A stretch of DNA of 64,000 nt from the NCBI GenBank assembly GCA_963971405.1, contig OZ020490.1, positions 15,277,464 to 15,341,463 of the forward strand. Direction: 5' to 3'. This DNA is from Psococerastis gibbosa (lineage: Eukaryota; Arthropoda; Insecta; Psocodea; Psocidae). Within the stretch, counting starts at the first letter, position 1. Every line of letters starts with the position of its first letter. The position numbers and the translations under genes were made by a program. This document shows positions 11,882-22,750 of this stretch, piece after piece. Under the pieces are notes generated by a model that ran no database searches, was not told where the DNA came from, and was given only the letters and a program-made list of their open reading frames with translations.

Positions 11882-12285
11882 CCAGCGGTGATTAGAAATG
11901 TACACAAGATAATTTTAGGATGGAAAGTGCTATTCAAAATGGTTTTGTTTACATTTTTATAACCTCAAGAATAAATAATTAGATTACTCGTGACTTCGTG
12001 GTATTTCATTTTAATAAACAAAAAATAACAAAAACTTAGAGTTTTAGAAAAACTGTGGTGTAACTGTGCTAGTGGGTTTCCCTCTGTAGATGGCAGTTCT
12101 TGCCGAAAGCGCTCAGGGTTTTATACTAACACAAGTGGGTTTCTTAGACAAAGTTAATTTCTTAACGATTATTTGGGTTTTACTAATTCGGGTTGTTATA
12201 ACAAGTTTTTCTAAAACTCTAAGTTTTTGTTATTTTTTGTTTACCTCAAGAATATGTTAATACTAATCGTCATAGTAGACCGACT
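11882..12285. mobile_element. Hairpin MITE (family R) split by element T
   Basis: AAATGTACACAAGATAATTT and GTTTACATTTTTATAACC, then after the insertion AATACTAATCGTCATAGTA, reproduce the R element on both sides of the insert at 12015-12243. Confidence 0.5.
12015..12243. mobile_element. MITE with about 40-bp inverted repeats (family T)
   Basis: TAAACAAAAAATAACAAAAA.. at 12015-12053 is the reverse complement of 12204-12243. The interior begins GTGCTAGTGGGTTTCCCTC; a partial copy is at 19228-19424. Confidence 0.75.
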
Positions 12286-12524
12286 ACAGACGTAGTAAAT
12301 GTTTCTAGATTGTTTTGAGAAAATTAATTTAAAAGCAATTGAAGATGATTTCTTGCTTCAACATCATGGCCACCAGATTTCTGCCTATAGTGACGGATTC
12401 TTTCCATGCAATAGCCCTGCTTCCGCACACATTACACCAACCAAGGAAGAAGGGAGTTTCGAACATATTTATAACTTCTCAATGTTCCGACACTTTTTGA
12501 TATCTACAATATAAAGCAAGTATA

Positions 12525-12720
12525 CTCAAAGCAGTAAATGATCTTAAAATCAGAGTTGACCAACATCAGTTGCAACATAACTACCCTACAAGAAATCCTC
12601 AGATCAGACTTCCATTCATTGCTAAAGCTCTCACCTATCATTCACCCCAATACAAAGCAGCAATGTTCCTCTTCCGATGCTAAAGAAATCACTCAAATCT
12701 AAATATTAGCAAATATCAAG
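12525..12720 (+). pseudogene. Possible LINE ORF2 C-terminal remnant (CR1/Jockey-like)
   Basis: Translates to LKIRVDQHQLQHNYPTRN.. and LPFIAKALTYHSPQYKAA, resembling the YxTR..SPxYxG segment near the C-terminus of CR1/Jockey-type reverse transcriptase ORFs. It is short and degenerate, so the call is tentative. Confidence 0.35.
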
Positions 12721-12729
12721 AAATCTTTT

Positions 12730-13110
12730 TAATTATCTTCTTCTTTTTCAAGTTAAAGCCGGCTAGCTCGTTGGCAGCAACATGTGCCATCGATGCCTTC
12801 TGGCACGCCCTCTTCAGCTCCACGTATGTATTGGCCCCTACATCCTCCACAACTTGGTGCAAATACTCTTTTCTCGGCCGCCATGGTCGGTTGACGCCTT
12901 CTATTGTTCCCTCTATGATGCAGCTTACGAAGTTCTCGTGTCGAAGCAAATGTCCAACCCAGTGAGCTCTTCTTTTACTTATCGATGCAACCAGAGGTTT
13001 TCTGGTTAGAACGTCCTCATTTGTAACATGGGCTTGCCAAGGTATCCGTAGCATGCGACGATAGCACCACATCTCAAATGCTTCGAGTTTCTTTAGTTGT
13101 TTCTCACTTT
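12730..13110 (-). pseudogene. Non-LTR retrotransposon reverse-transcriptase C-terminus
   Basis: The minus strand encodes MWCYRRMLRIPWQAHVTNED, then RRAHWVGHLLRHENFVSCII, EGVNRPWRPRKEYLHQVVED and a Lys-rich end. This is the standard C-terminal stretch after the reverse-transcriptase domain in endonuclease-RT LINE ORFs. The copy is 5'-truncated. A close relative lies at 59150-59400. Confidence 0.75.
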
Positions 13111-13217
13111 TTCATTATCTATCTATGTCTATTAATAAATTTTCTCCTTTTTTGCAATATTATAGCTATCCATTTGAGGGCATAAATGTTATTGAATTTA
13201 GTCTAGTATGGTATGTT

Positions 13218-13927
13218 TCTCAAAAACTAAGTATCTAGTAATGTCAGCGTTAGAAAGGAGAAGGAGAAGTGACAGCCTGACTGTACAAGGAATGGCTTTC
13301 GAGAATGTAAAGAGCTTCATCTACCTTGGTGCAGAAGTAAACAATCACAACAAAACTAGCGCAGAGATAGACAGAAGAATAACAGCAGCCAATAGAGCAT
13401 ATTTTGCCAACCTAAAATTGCTCAAGTCAAGACTTATCTCTAGAGCCACAAAACTACGAATATACAAAACCCTTATAAGACCAGTTGCAACATACGGATC
13501 GGAAACCTGGAATCTCACTGTAAACGATGCCAACAAACTACGTGTACTCGAAAGAAAGATAATAAGGAGGATATATGGACCCCTTTACGAGTACGGAGAA
13601 TGGCGTATAAGAAACAACGCTGAAATCGACGCCGCTCTCAACGGAGAAGACATAGTAAGGTTCATTAAAGCACAACGATTAAGGTGGCTGGGACACGTTG
13701 TAAGGATGTCTGAAGAACGCATGCCACGAAAAATGTACAAAGCAAGTATGACGGGAAGACGACTGCCAGGACGGCCAAGAAACCGCTGGAAGGACGAGTT
13801 AGAGAATGACCTTCGCGAGTTGGGAGTCTCCAGATGGTGGAGCGTTGTGCAAAACCGAGAAGAATGGAGGAGTGTTGTCGAGCAGGCCAAAGCCCACCAA
13901 GGGCTGTAGAGCCGGAAGAAGAAGAAG
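13218..13927 (+). mobile_element. 5'-truncated LINE with open C-terminal ORF and 10-bp target duplication
   Basis: Flanked by ATGGTATGTT at 13208-13217 and 13928-13937, ending in (GAA)n. The reading frame is open to a stop at 13907-13909 and carries IYLGAEVNNHNKTSAEIDRR, ATYGSETWNLT, QRLRWLGHVVRMSEERMPRK and GRPRNRWKDELENDLRELGV, the C-terminal part of an endonuclease-RT ORF. The first ATG lies in the duplicated target, so it is not the element's own start. The lack of stops over 230 codons points to a recent insertion. Confidence 0.88.
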
Positions 13928-13939
13928 ATGGTATGTTCC

Positions 13940-14324
13940 CTCCCCAAGCACACTCTTAGGAACATTTGGGGTAGAGAATTGACGATATGTATCCTGAACT
14001 TTGATATAATTATAAATATAATTAATTGATTTGATGAACTGTTTGAATTTCAGTTTACTACGCTCGGTACTTTTCAGTAAACTAATTGCCAGGTCCACAG
14101 CTCCCTTCTCATACTAACAGACTTGAGGAACCTCTCTATATATACACCATCATTAAGAAGAAGCTTACTGTGGTCACCCCTGGATCAGGCAAGTAGGTAG
14201 TGGGTTAGGGGGTCCCTTGTCGAAATTAAATGCATGTCGGAAGGGGTGCAAAAATACAATGAAAAGCCCAGGCTTAACCCCCCATAAAAACCGATACCGG
14301 TACCTACGTTATCGACCTCGATGG
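13940..14324. other. No recognised feature
   Basis: Intergenic; nothing recognised. Confidence 0.45.
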
Positions 14325-14462
14325 CCAGTTGGTAACGAGCTTGCACTTGTGCGAGTCTTTACACGCCATGCAATCGGAGACGTGCCGTAACTCAACACGG
14401 GTACTAACCTACAGAGGCGACTGAAGAGGTCAATCGGATGCATTCATTAAATTGTTTGTATG
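14325..14462 (+). repeat. Single-arm copy of tRNA-like repeat V
   Basis: GATGGCCAGTTGGTAACGAG resembles a Pol III A-box region, followed by CACTTGTGCGAGTC and GGAGACGTGCCGTAACTC. The same segments form both arms of the palindrome at 43684-43940. Confidence 0.5.
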
Positions 14463-14933
14463 CGATTAACCTTTTTAAAAAAAAACGTGTCTGCCCTGGA
14501 TCACCCCAAATTTGGTTGGTCTATAGTTTTTATTTAAGTTAATACTTAGTTATAAAGATAGATTTGGTCCATTCAATTAGATGGCAGAGGAATATTTCCT
14601 ACACCATGTTACAATGTGTTTTTCTTTATGTTGATGTGATTTTTCCATGAAATTGGTTATTTGATAAATTTCGGTCTCCTACCTGTTTCATGGAAAGTCC
14701 CCCGTAGCAAAACTAAAAAAAATCCTCGTGGTACTATGCACGAAGTAGTTGAAATAATTAGACAGACCAAATCGTTATAAGTTAGGCATTAACTTAAATA
14801 AAAAAATATAAACCAACCTATTTTCGGGTGATCCATGGGTGGCCAATGAATTTATCAACGCTTGCTAGTTTGATGAATTAATAATAGTTAACCTGGTTCA
14901 ATTATAAATGTTTATAAAAATCCCTTAAAACAT
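14463..14933. other. No assigned feature; local inverted repeat
   Basis: CTGTTTCATGGAAAGTC (14683) and TTTCCATGAAATTGG (14641) form a local inverted pair, and ACCAAATCGTTATAAGTTA (14765) mirrors TTAGTTATAAAGATAGATTTGG (14547). Possibly a decayed palindromic MITE of about 340 bp, 14495-14840. Confidence 0.4.
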
Positions 14934-15012
14934 CCGTTGAAATCTCGAAATCGAAAATGTCGACCATCACAAAGTTTTCCTTATACTAACGTATAAAATA
15001 GGAAAGCAAAAA
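14934..15012 (+). repeat. End fragment of dispersed repeat W
   Basis: CGTTGAAATCTCGAAATCGA through TTCCTTATACTAACGTATAA matches the right end of the copy at 26733-27624. Confidence 0.65.
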
Positions 15013-15490
15013 AACTATGCATTTCTAAGAATGCCACCAGTATAGGTACAATAAACTGTCAGTTGTCCATTTCCCTACGTAATTGAAACGAACCAGCGCC
15101 ACAAATAAAAAACTAATTTGATTTGGGCTCATCACGACTAAAAGGGTCTAAGATATAGGTTCGTATAAGGATAAAAACAATAAATTCGCAACTCATGGCC
15201 CACATTTTCGTTCCTCTCACTTTCAAACAATTCAGTTAGGTCCTTTTTACAGTAAGTGGCGCCAACACTATCATATGAGTAGTTTGATAGGTCACTTTTT
15301 GTTTGGCCGCTAGTGGAATCATCGGTCAGTGGTCTTTCTTTTGGCTTCTGTAGTGCGGTAGTGGCATAAGGGCACGTGTCTTATGTTGTAGGACTGTTCG
15401 TACCGAACTAAGACGATTACGAATGACGTTATAATGTGTCCTCCTACAATGTGTCCTCATGTATCTTTATCCTCTTCTTCTGACACATAG
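15013..15490. other. No recognised feature
   Basis: Intergenic; nothing recognised. Confidence 0.45.
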
Positions 15491-15644
15491 GAAGGCCGTA
15501 GCCAGAATTTTTGTTTGGGGGTCCATCTGACGTCACCGGAGGTGAGGTAGCCACGACATAATTAAACATAACTCCATTCTATGTATTGTACGCGGCAAAT
15601 ATTTCGTTTAGGACCCTCTGGACAACCCTCTGGCTAGGGCCTTG
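15491..15644. mobile_element. Poly-G hAT-like MITE (family I, diverged)
   Basis: GAAGGCCGTAGCCAGAATTT at the left and GGCTAGGGCCTTG at the right are inverted ends. Internal CATCTGACGTCACCGGAGGT is shared, inverted, with 45189-45358. The 8-bp flanks do not match clearly. Confidence 0.6.
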
Positions 15645-15649
15645 CTGTA

Positions 15650-15860
15650 TAGCCATTGATGGGTTTTTGTCTGCTCGACAATGCTTCTGCAGTCATCTCG
15701 GTGTTGCACAACGCTCCCTCATCTACGAACTCCCAATTTGCGGATGTCTGTTTCTGATTCGTCCTTCCAGTGGTTTCGTGAACCTACCCGTCATGTTTGC
15801 TTTGTACATCTTGTTCGGCATACTATCTTCTGCGATTCTTACAACGTGTCACCTTACAGT
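15650..15860 (-). pseudogene. Decayed LINE 3' fragment related to 13218-13927
   Basis: The minus strand matches the 13218-13927 element with many changes: CTGCTCGACAATGCTTCTGC, TTGCACAACGCTCC, CGTCCTTCCAGTGGTTTCGT and TTGCTTTGTACATCTTGTTC all align to its reverse complement. Frameshifts are present. Confidence 0.7.
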
Positions 15861-16650
15861 GATCTTAGACTTAGCTTTCAGAAATGAATTATGTCTTCTC
15901 CGCGTGTTGCGTCTTCGGCTTTGTCCCAAGAAGAGAGTTCAGGAAGTGTAGCCAATTATTGGTGTTAGTGAAGGCCACATATATAAGTTATGGAAATGTA
16001 GGGAGTATTTCTGCTAATTTAATGGATATTTTTGAGGGCTCAACGGTCGATATTTCCTGTGAAAATTGACTTTGTACCAAAACGCGTAGTGGGGGTAGGC
16101 TACCCCGATTTGCTCTTAATATTACGTACTTAAGCAACATCCTCACTCACAGAGCGTTCCAGTTCCGATTCAAGTTTGTTGAAGCCCCAAGATTATTTTT
16201 TATTTATTTTATTTTCTTGGACTCTTGGGTAGTTGGTGAGTGACTCGTACATTCACTTCCACGACGTGAAAGATAAATTTCCTTTCATAATTGGGGATCG
16301 ATACGAACCCAGACAATCTGGTTCCTAGCTAGCTAGCTAGCCGAGCATCAGTTTTCTTCCGCCTACCGACCGGTTTATGTTCCACTGCTAGCCTACACCT
16401 AAGTCGTGGAGCTGGACCTAAGGTACTCCGAAGAGCCAGGAGGTCCTCTCCACCTGCCTGACGACCTTTGCCCTAATCCTCCCATTGAATGAGGGTTCCG
16501 CCTCTGACCTCTTGACGCCGAATCCTTGTTGGAACACGAGTAGCGACCCGAACAGATTAAGAAATTTAATGAAATGGCATAGTCTGAGTGGTTTTCACGC
16601 GGGCTAAACATGGAAGCGCTAGTGGAGGAGGCCAGTGACCCTGGTCTCAT
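15861..16650. other. No recognised gene; unique-looking flank of tandem array
   Basis: Contains (AGCT)n-like CTAGCTAGCTAGCTAG at 16327. Otherwise unassigned. Confidence 0.45.
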
Positions 16651-16654
16651 AGCA

Positions 16655-18390
16655 GTGTTTATGACAGGACGCTGCCTCTTGGAATGTGACGCGGCCGTGA
16701 CAATGTTTTCTAACTCGTTATGTCGCGTTGTTGTCTGTAGTGGTGCAACACCTGCCACCCCTGCAGCCGCAGCGTCATCATGCGCAGATTGTTAATAAAA
16801 CTCGGTGCCATAAGGTAAACATGTGTGTAATTTGCGATAAGACAGTAATGCAGACGCTGCCTTGATTGATAGTCACACTAACTCCCAACTTGTTGGGCTG
16901 CGTTGATGTCTGTGATGTCTGCTCTTGAGCAATACCAGCCAGGCCTGTCGCCGCAGCGTCTGTATGAGTAAATTGCTAGTAAAATTAGGTATCATTGGTA
17001 TCAACTATTCATAAGGTAAATATGGGGTAATACATTACAGGGCAATAATAAAAATTCTGCTTGTGTAATAGTGTAAAAGTATGTTTTAATTAATTACCTC
17101 ACATATAGTGCCAGTGGTACAATATCGGCCACCCCAGTCCTGCAGCCTCAGCGTCGGAGGAGTAGATTATAAGTGAATACGTCCAAAGATATTAGGTGCC
17201 CATAAGCTAAATATGGGGGTAAGTTATGATGGAAATAATGAAGATGCGGCCTTGAGTGTGACAATGTCTTCTATAATTCGTTTTGTTGCATTGATAATTG
17301 ATATCTAAGGATGGCGCCGGTGGTACAACACCTGCCATCCCAGTGGCCTGGCCCTACAGCCACAGCGGGGAGTGTGTAGATTACAAATACAATTGGGTGC
17401 CCATAAGGTAAATACGGGGGTAAGTTATGATGGAAATAACGAAGATGCGGCCTTGAGTGTGACAATGTCTTCTAATTCGTTTTGTTGCATTGATAATTGA
17501 TATCTAAGGATGGCGCCGGTGGTACAACACCTGCCATCCCAGTGGCCTGGCCCTACAGCCACAGCGTGGAGTGTGTAGATTACAAATACAATTGGGTGCC
17601 CATAAGGTAAATACGGGGGTAAGTTATGATCGAAATAACGAAGACGCGGCCTTGTGTGTGACAATGTCTTCTAATTCGTTTTGTTGCATTGATAATTGAT
17701 ATCTAAGGATCCATGGTGCCGGTGGTACAACACCTGCCACCCCAGCGGCCTGGCCCGACAGCCACAGCGTGGAGTGTGTAGATTACAAATACAATTGGGT
17801 GCCCATAAGGTAAATAGGCTACGGGGGTAAGTTATGATGGAAATAATGAAGATGCGGCCTTGAGTGTGACAATGTCTTCTAATTCGTTTTGTTGCATTGA
17901 TAATTGATATCTAAGGATGGTGCCGGTGGTACAACACCTATGCCATCCCAGCGGCCTGGCCCTACAGCCGCAGCGTGGAGTGTGTAGATTACAAATATAA
18001 TAGGGTGCCCATAAGGTAAATACAGGGGTAAGTTATGATGGGAATAACGAAGACGCGGCCTTGAGTGTGTCAATGTCTTCTAATTCGCTTTGTCCCATTG
18101 ATATCTATGGTGCTACCGGTGGTACAACACGAACACCTGCCACCCCAGTCTTACAGCCGCAGCGTTGGAATGCGTAGATTACCAGTAGGTGTCTATAAGG
18201 TAAATATGGTGGTAATATGGGATAGGACAATAAGGCAATCGCTGCCTTGAGCGTCAGAGAGTCTTCTAACTTGTCTGGTCGCGTGATGATGAACGTCGTG
18301 GTACAACGTCTGGCATGTCACCCCTGCAGCTACTACATAGACTGCCCTATACCATTGCAAAATTCAAGGTCCTCGTAAGGCAAATATTAA
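16655..18390. repeat. Tandem array of about nine 180-206-bp units
   Basis: CATAAGGTAAAT-type landmarks recur near 16810, 17011, 17202, 17402, 17601, 17804, 18010, 18194 and 18374, so units are about 180-206 bp. Each unit carries GACAATGTCTTCTAATTCG, CGGTGGTACAACACCTGCCA, CCACAGCGTGGAGTGTGTAG and GGGGGTAAGTTATGAT. The central four units are most alike and the outer ones most diverged, the usual pattern of a satellite homogenised in its middle. Open frames across it are by-products of the period. Confidence 0.9.
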
Positions 18391-19165
18391 TTTATCTAAA
18401 CGCAATGATGTCAATGAAATGGACATTCGCGTAGCCAGCAGCAGTCTTCTTCTTGAGTTGCAATCTAAGGATTGGTTTGCAGCGAATGTTTTATTTTTCT
18501 CCTCCACTCTTGTCTGTTTTGTAAGGGTCCTTTTCAGTTCTTTGTAGGTGGCGCACCCTAGGTCCTTCATGACATCTTCTAGATACTCCTTCCTCTGTCT
18601 TCCTCTTGAGTTGGTGCCTTCAACCATACCCTCAAATGATGTTCTTGAGGAGCCCTTCGTGTCTCAGAATAAGCCCCATCCGTTTGCCTCTTCTTGTTGA
18701 AATGGTGGCCATAATAGCTCTTTTTTCGTTTATTCTATGGAGCACTTCTTCGTTGGTTATGTGGTCTCTCCATGGGATTTTCATGATTCTTCTGTAGCAC
18801 CACAACTCAAAGGCTTCCAGCTTTTTTTGTCATGTTCGTAAATAAACCATGTCTCACTTCCGTACAGGAGCAAACTCCACACTAGAGTTTTGAGAAGTCT
18901 TTTCTATATTTCCAGGTCGATGTTGTTAGATTCGAATATCTTTGACTTTATGTTAAAAGCTAGTCTGGCTAAGTGTATTCGACTGGATATTTCCTGGGAT
19001 GACTTTCCTTCTTGTGTTATCTTGCTGCCTAGGTATGGAAAGCATTTTACGCTATTTATTGCAGCAGCATCGATAGTTACGTTTGCTTGAGCCCCCGCCT
19101 TGGTGATCACCATAATTATGGTTTTGCTTACGTTTATTTTGCCAGCAGCAGTAACAGGGCATATT
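18391..19165 (-). pseudogene. 5'-truncated LINE, reverse-transcriptase C-terminal part
   Basis: The minus strand reads KINVSKTIIMVITKA, FPYLGSKITQEGKSSQEISS and RIHLARLAFNIKSKIFESNN. Further on comes EGTNSRGRQRKEYLEDVMKD and KELKRTLTKQTRVEEK. These are the palm/thumb end and C-terminal tail of an endonuclease-RT LINE ORF, with frame breaks. The 3' end abuts the tandem array. Confidence 0.8.
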
Positions 19166-19227
19166 TTGAAAAAAATAGTCACATTTGCATTTTCTCTTCG
19201 AGTTGTGCAAGTCTCAAATCGCTGATA

Positions 19228-19424
19228 AGGTGTAATGTGCTGGTGGGTTTCCCTCTGTAGATGGCAGTTCTTGCTGAAAGCGCTTAGGGCTTCGTACTAA
19301 CACTAGTGGGTTTCGTTAGCAATGTTAATTTTTTAAACGATTAAGTATTTGGGTTTTACTAATTCTAGTTATTGTTATTATAACAAGTTTTGATAAAATA
19401 CTAAAGTTTTTGTTTGTTTATTAG
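19228..19424. mobile_element. Partial MITE of family T
   Basis: GTGGGTTTCCCTCTGTAGAT, AGCGCTTAGGGCTTCGTACT and the ATAACAAGTTTTGATAAAAT end match 12015-12243. The left inverted repeat is missing. Confidence 0.6.
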
Positions 19425-19734
19425 GGCATATTTCTTTAATATCACTATAGATATCGTAAAAAAAAGTGCAACTCTTCCAATTTTTTTCTTTCATGAAAAG
19501 CTTTTTATCGAACCTAGAATTTTCAGTATGATAAGAATGTACCTACTTGCAGCGTTCGTATATGCAGTATTTGCCCCACCATCTCTTCAGGAGCCGGATA
19601 CCACCAGTTTCCAGTACCTGAAGTCTTCAGGTATGTTCTAGGTTTTAAATAAAGTAAAGAACATGTTCCTTACCCAAGGAAAGTTTTGGTTGTGAATAAA
19701 CATTAATTTTTGTAGAAATTATAGATTATTCTTT
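19425..19734. other. No recognised feature
   Basis: AT-rich; nothing recognised. Confidence 0.45.
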
Positions 19735-20070
19735 CATATTCTTTCAATCTTCCCCTGCCATTATTACTGTGTTGTATTATATTGGTCTGCCCTTTCTTGA
19801 CTATGCAATCGTTCCATCAAATTATTCAGTGCTTTGGGATAGAGAAAGTTGAGGCAACCATGGGAAAATTATTTACAATTGAACAACCCATATTTTTATC
19901 TCGGTAATTGATAAATAAAAGAAAGATAGAAAGAAAATTGTCTTTATTTTCCATTTGGGCGAATTTTGGGCCGTTCGGCCCACGTTTGCAGTCAGCCCAT
20001 CCCACTCTTACAATTAACCCAATAGAAAGCATGTACGGGGTCACTAGCGCTAGTTCTTTACACACCTGCA
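19735..20070 (-). repeat. Partial dispersed repeat W split by family K element
   Basis: TGTTGTATTATATTGGTCTG through CCATGGGAAAATTATTTACA, then GAAAGCATGTACGG beyond the insertion, match the distal part of the copies at 38592-39450 and 32555-33770. Confidence 0.55.
19918..20020 (-). mobile_element. SINE-like element K, inverse copy
   Basis: GAAAGATAGAAAGAAAATTG, TTGGGCCGTTCGGCCCA and CCCACTCTTACAATT are the reverse complement of the K element at 7334-7413. Confidence 0.5.
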
Positions 20071-20284
20071 AGACTTTTCATAAGAGCGCATGAATGAAAC
20101 ACAATTGTTTTCCTGTCAGCAACCGAAAATTAAAATTAAATAAAATTAAACCCGAATAATCGCCTTATTTCCAGTCGGCCTATTAGGACGATTAGTATTA
20201 CCTTATTCTTGGGGGTTAAAAATGTAAACAAAACAATTTTGAATAACTGCACTTTCCATAAAATTATCTTGCTGTTTATATTTG

Positions 20285-20747
20285 AAGCGCCTAGAGGCCA
20301 AGGGGTGCAAGTTACCTTTTTGCGTCTTAATTGGAGTTAAGTGCACCATGCTGTTATTACAGCTGCTCTTTATCCTAGACATGTAGAGTAGTGGTACAGA
20401 CTCCGATTTTCACCCGGAAGGTTGTTGGTTCGAGTCCCACATCTTCTGGCCATGCTTCGGAGGGCATGTAAAGCAGGCGGTCCCGGGCCTTCCAAGTTGA
20501 GTGTACGAGAGGGCTTTATAGCCCTAACTTCGCTAGGTTGGCTTAGTAATAGAACAAAAAAAGTCAATATTTATTTATTTTATTTTTTATCCTAGAAACC
20601 AATAGGAATCTGTCATTTTGGCAATGCTAGAATTCATGGAAAAGGGGTATGTACTGTACATTTTCAATTGAGTTACAAACTTTAGTCTCAATTATCTCGA
20701 ATGTTTATTTTAGCCACTTGCTCCCCTTAATTGGCCTCTAGGCGCTT
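20285..20747. mobile_element. MITE with AAGCGCCTAGAGGCCAA inverted repeats
   Basis: AAGCGCCTAGAGGCCAAGGG at the left is the reverse complement of the right end (20714-20747) apart from small gaps. It contains the SINE at 20380-20585. Confidence 0.7.
20380..20585 (+). mobile_element. tRNA-Glu-like SINE, copy 1
   Basis: Flanked by an 11-bp duplication TTTATCCTAGA (20369-20379, 20586-20596). The head TAGAGTAGTGGTACAGACTC has a Pol III A box and GGTTCGAGTCCC a B box. The anticodon-loop-like TTTTCACCCGG suggests tRNA-Glu. The body has CTTCGGAGGGCATGTAAAGC and GCCCTAACTTCGCTAGGTTG, and the tail is TTTA-rich. Confidence 0.9.
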
Positions 20748-20780
20748 TATTTTTAATTTAATTAATAACTATCGCCTTAG

Positions 20781-21121
20781 CAGGTCCGCAGGACTCCGCC
20801 GTTACTTCGAAATTTCTGCCATTTAATGCAATCAATGACTATAGTACATTGCGCACTAAGACCCATCCTCATTGATCCAGTTCAATGCATTGCCATGCAC
20901 TGGATCGCATCATCAGCTTTCACTGCTCTTATAGACAGACTGTCATCACGGACATCGGGTCCATCAGGTACCGCCTTTTCCCTGTCACCTGGGGTACCTC
21001 CCTTGTACTCGTGTACCTGTGTCTACAGCGCTGCACCTACATTACCGTCAACTGGGGTAACTTAACTCACTTCTAAACTGGTGAATGAAAAGGTTAAATT
21101 TTAGCTTAAATTTCCACGCTC
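20781..21121. other. No recognised feature upstream of H1 remnant
   Basis: GATCCAGTTCAATGCATTGC (20874) and GCCATGCACTGGATCGCATC (20892) form a short inverted repeat. No globular histone domain is present. Confidence 0.4.
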
Positions 21122-21383
21122 CCTAGTCCTTCTGGCAAGAAGCCCGTCGCCAAAAAGCACACAAAAACCAGGGGCTAAGCCTGTCAAGTCGAAGAAGCTG
21201 ACCAAGTCTCCGGCGGCTAAGAAACAGGCAACACCTAGGAAGCCTGCAGCCGTGACTTCCTCCCCGTGAAAAGCTAAGAAGCCAGCAGAAAAGGGTTCGC
21301 CAACCAAGAAGCCTGAGGCTCCTAAGCCAAAGAAAACTCCTGCCAAGCCAGCTGCAAAGAAGGCAGCACTGAAAAAGAGGTAA
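21122..21383 (+). pseudogene. Histone H1 C-terminal tail pseudogene
   Basis: The + strand encodes a Lys/Ala/Pro-rich tail of the H1 type: SPSGKKPVAKKHTKT, then KPVKSKKLTKSPAAKKQATP, KAKKPAEKGSPTKKPEAPK and PAKPAAKKAALKKR followed by a stop at 21381. A one-base shift lies near 21172 and an in-frame TGA at 21267, so it cannot encode a full tail. No globular winged-helix domain is present upstream. An 11-base A tract at about 21427 fits a 5'-truncated processed copy, though it is weak evidence. H1 homology is clear from composition and repeated KKP/AKK motifs. Confidence 0.72.
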
Positions 21384-21439
21384 ATATATCAAATAGTATA
21401 GCACTGCTACGCTGAATCATATCTATAAAAAAAAAAATC

Positions 21440-22420
21440 AATCGCTTGGTTAGCATTTTCTTAACCAATTTGGACAAGAGCAAAGTCACCCAGTGTTTAT
21501 GGCACTCAAGTCATCAAAAGCCAAGACATTCTCCAGCTCAGTCTCAGCAGTAAAATTAACAACCTCAAATTGTTTGTGCCACATAGTGATGCTCTACTGC
21601 TGATGAAATAAAATATGCATGCATATAATGACAGTCTGACCTGCACTGTAGCACTTCAATTTTTGATCTTATATTTGAGCAATATACGAATAGTAAAAAA
21701 GTTGTGACAGTTTCAATATTAAAAAATTTCAATTTATATGGAAAAAACCTGGGCAAATCATTCGTAGCTAAAAGGGGGGGAGGGGTGGACTTCGATCTTG
21801 AACCCTTCTCTGCTAGAAATCAATTTAACTGTCAACATCACCAAAAGTCATCATACACGGCCTAGGATCAGGATCAAGAACTACCGCTGCCGATTTAATT
21901 TCATTGAAAAATAGATCTATTTTTTCCTCAATGACTTCGTCTTGCTTGGTGAATTCTCAGAAATGCAAGCGATTGTCATCGAAGCGTTCGGATATTCCCA
22001 GTGATGCCAGTTGACCAAGTACTGTAAATCCGTTGGACTATAACGGTCTTGCCTGTTAATCAGACGTCAACCGGTAGGTCAGGAACTTCTTCGGCTGGCG
22101 CATGGCTGTCATATATTTAATTTATACCCGCAATTAATCGCTGCAAATGCCCGTAACGCACAGCCCATAAAAACGGTAGCCATGGTAACAACCAGTGCAA
22201 TGTTACCGTGACCTAAGCTCAATGCTTTTTATTTGGTCACTTGGCGTCACCCTAAGATATAAAATAGAATAGATGGATAAGTAAATTATTCGTAAAGGTT
22301 AACGTCAATGGTGCAATATTATTTAGCAATGGGATAGTTGGACATACATTGCCTTGTGTATTAGTTAGTAAGGTATACTAATTAATTGAAAAAAATCACC
22401 AACAGCACTTACGATATACG
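21440..22420. other. No recognised feature
   Basis: AT-rich intergenic sequence with one 9-base G run near 21772. Confidence 0.45.
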
Positions 22421-22750
22421 CAGGAACGGATTTCGGGTACCTACCGTCCTGGGCTGAAAATTTGCCGGCCCCCTCCCACTACCATGCATATTTTTCTAAA
22501 GCAACAATTCATCAATTAATTATTATTGATAAAAAAAAAAACATTTTGAATAAGTATATAACTTTTTATTCGCATTATAAAATTCACATATTTTCTTTCC
22601 TAGATTTTTTTCAAAGAACGAATTAATGATTTCTTCTAATTCTATTTATTTCGTCTTATCTGCTTCGATGTTTAAAATCGTGCAGTCCAACGTAAGAGAT
22701 TCATTTGAAGAGCAACCTACTTAAATTGAATATTTTGTGTAACATGGTAC

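Larger units (their letters stand above)
20190..20780. mobile_element. Hairpin MITE (family R) carrying a nested MITE and SINE
   Basis: GACGATTAGTATTACCTTAT and GGGTTAAAAATGTAAAC at the left resume as TTTAATTAATAACTATCGCC at the right, on either side of 20285-20747. Confidence 0.5.

Noticed and set aside
12299-12514. Start of a protein-coding gene
   Set aside because: Short frame with no homology, adjoining repeat R and LINE remnants.
17271-18073. Repeated reading frames of 60-80 codons with near-identical protein text
   Set aside because: They follow the 190-bp satellite period and appear on the strand where stops happen to be absent; not genes.
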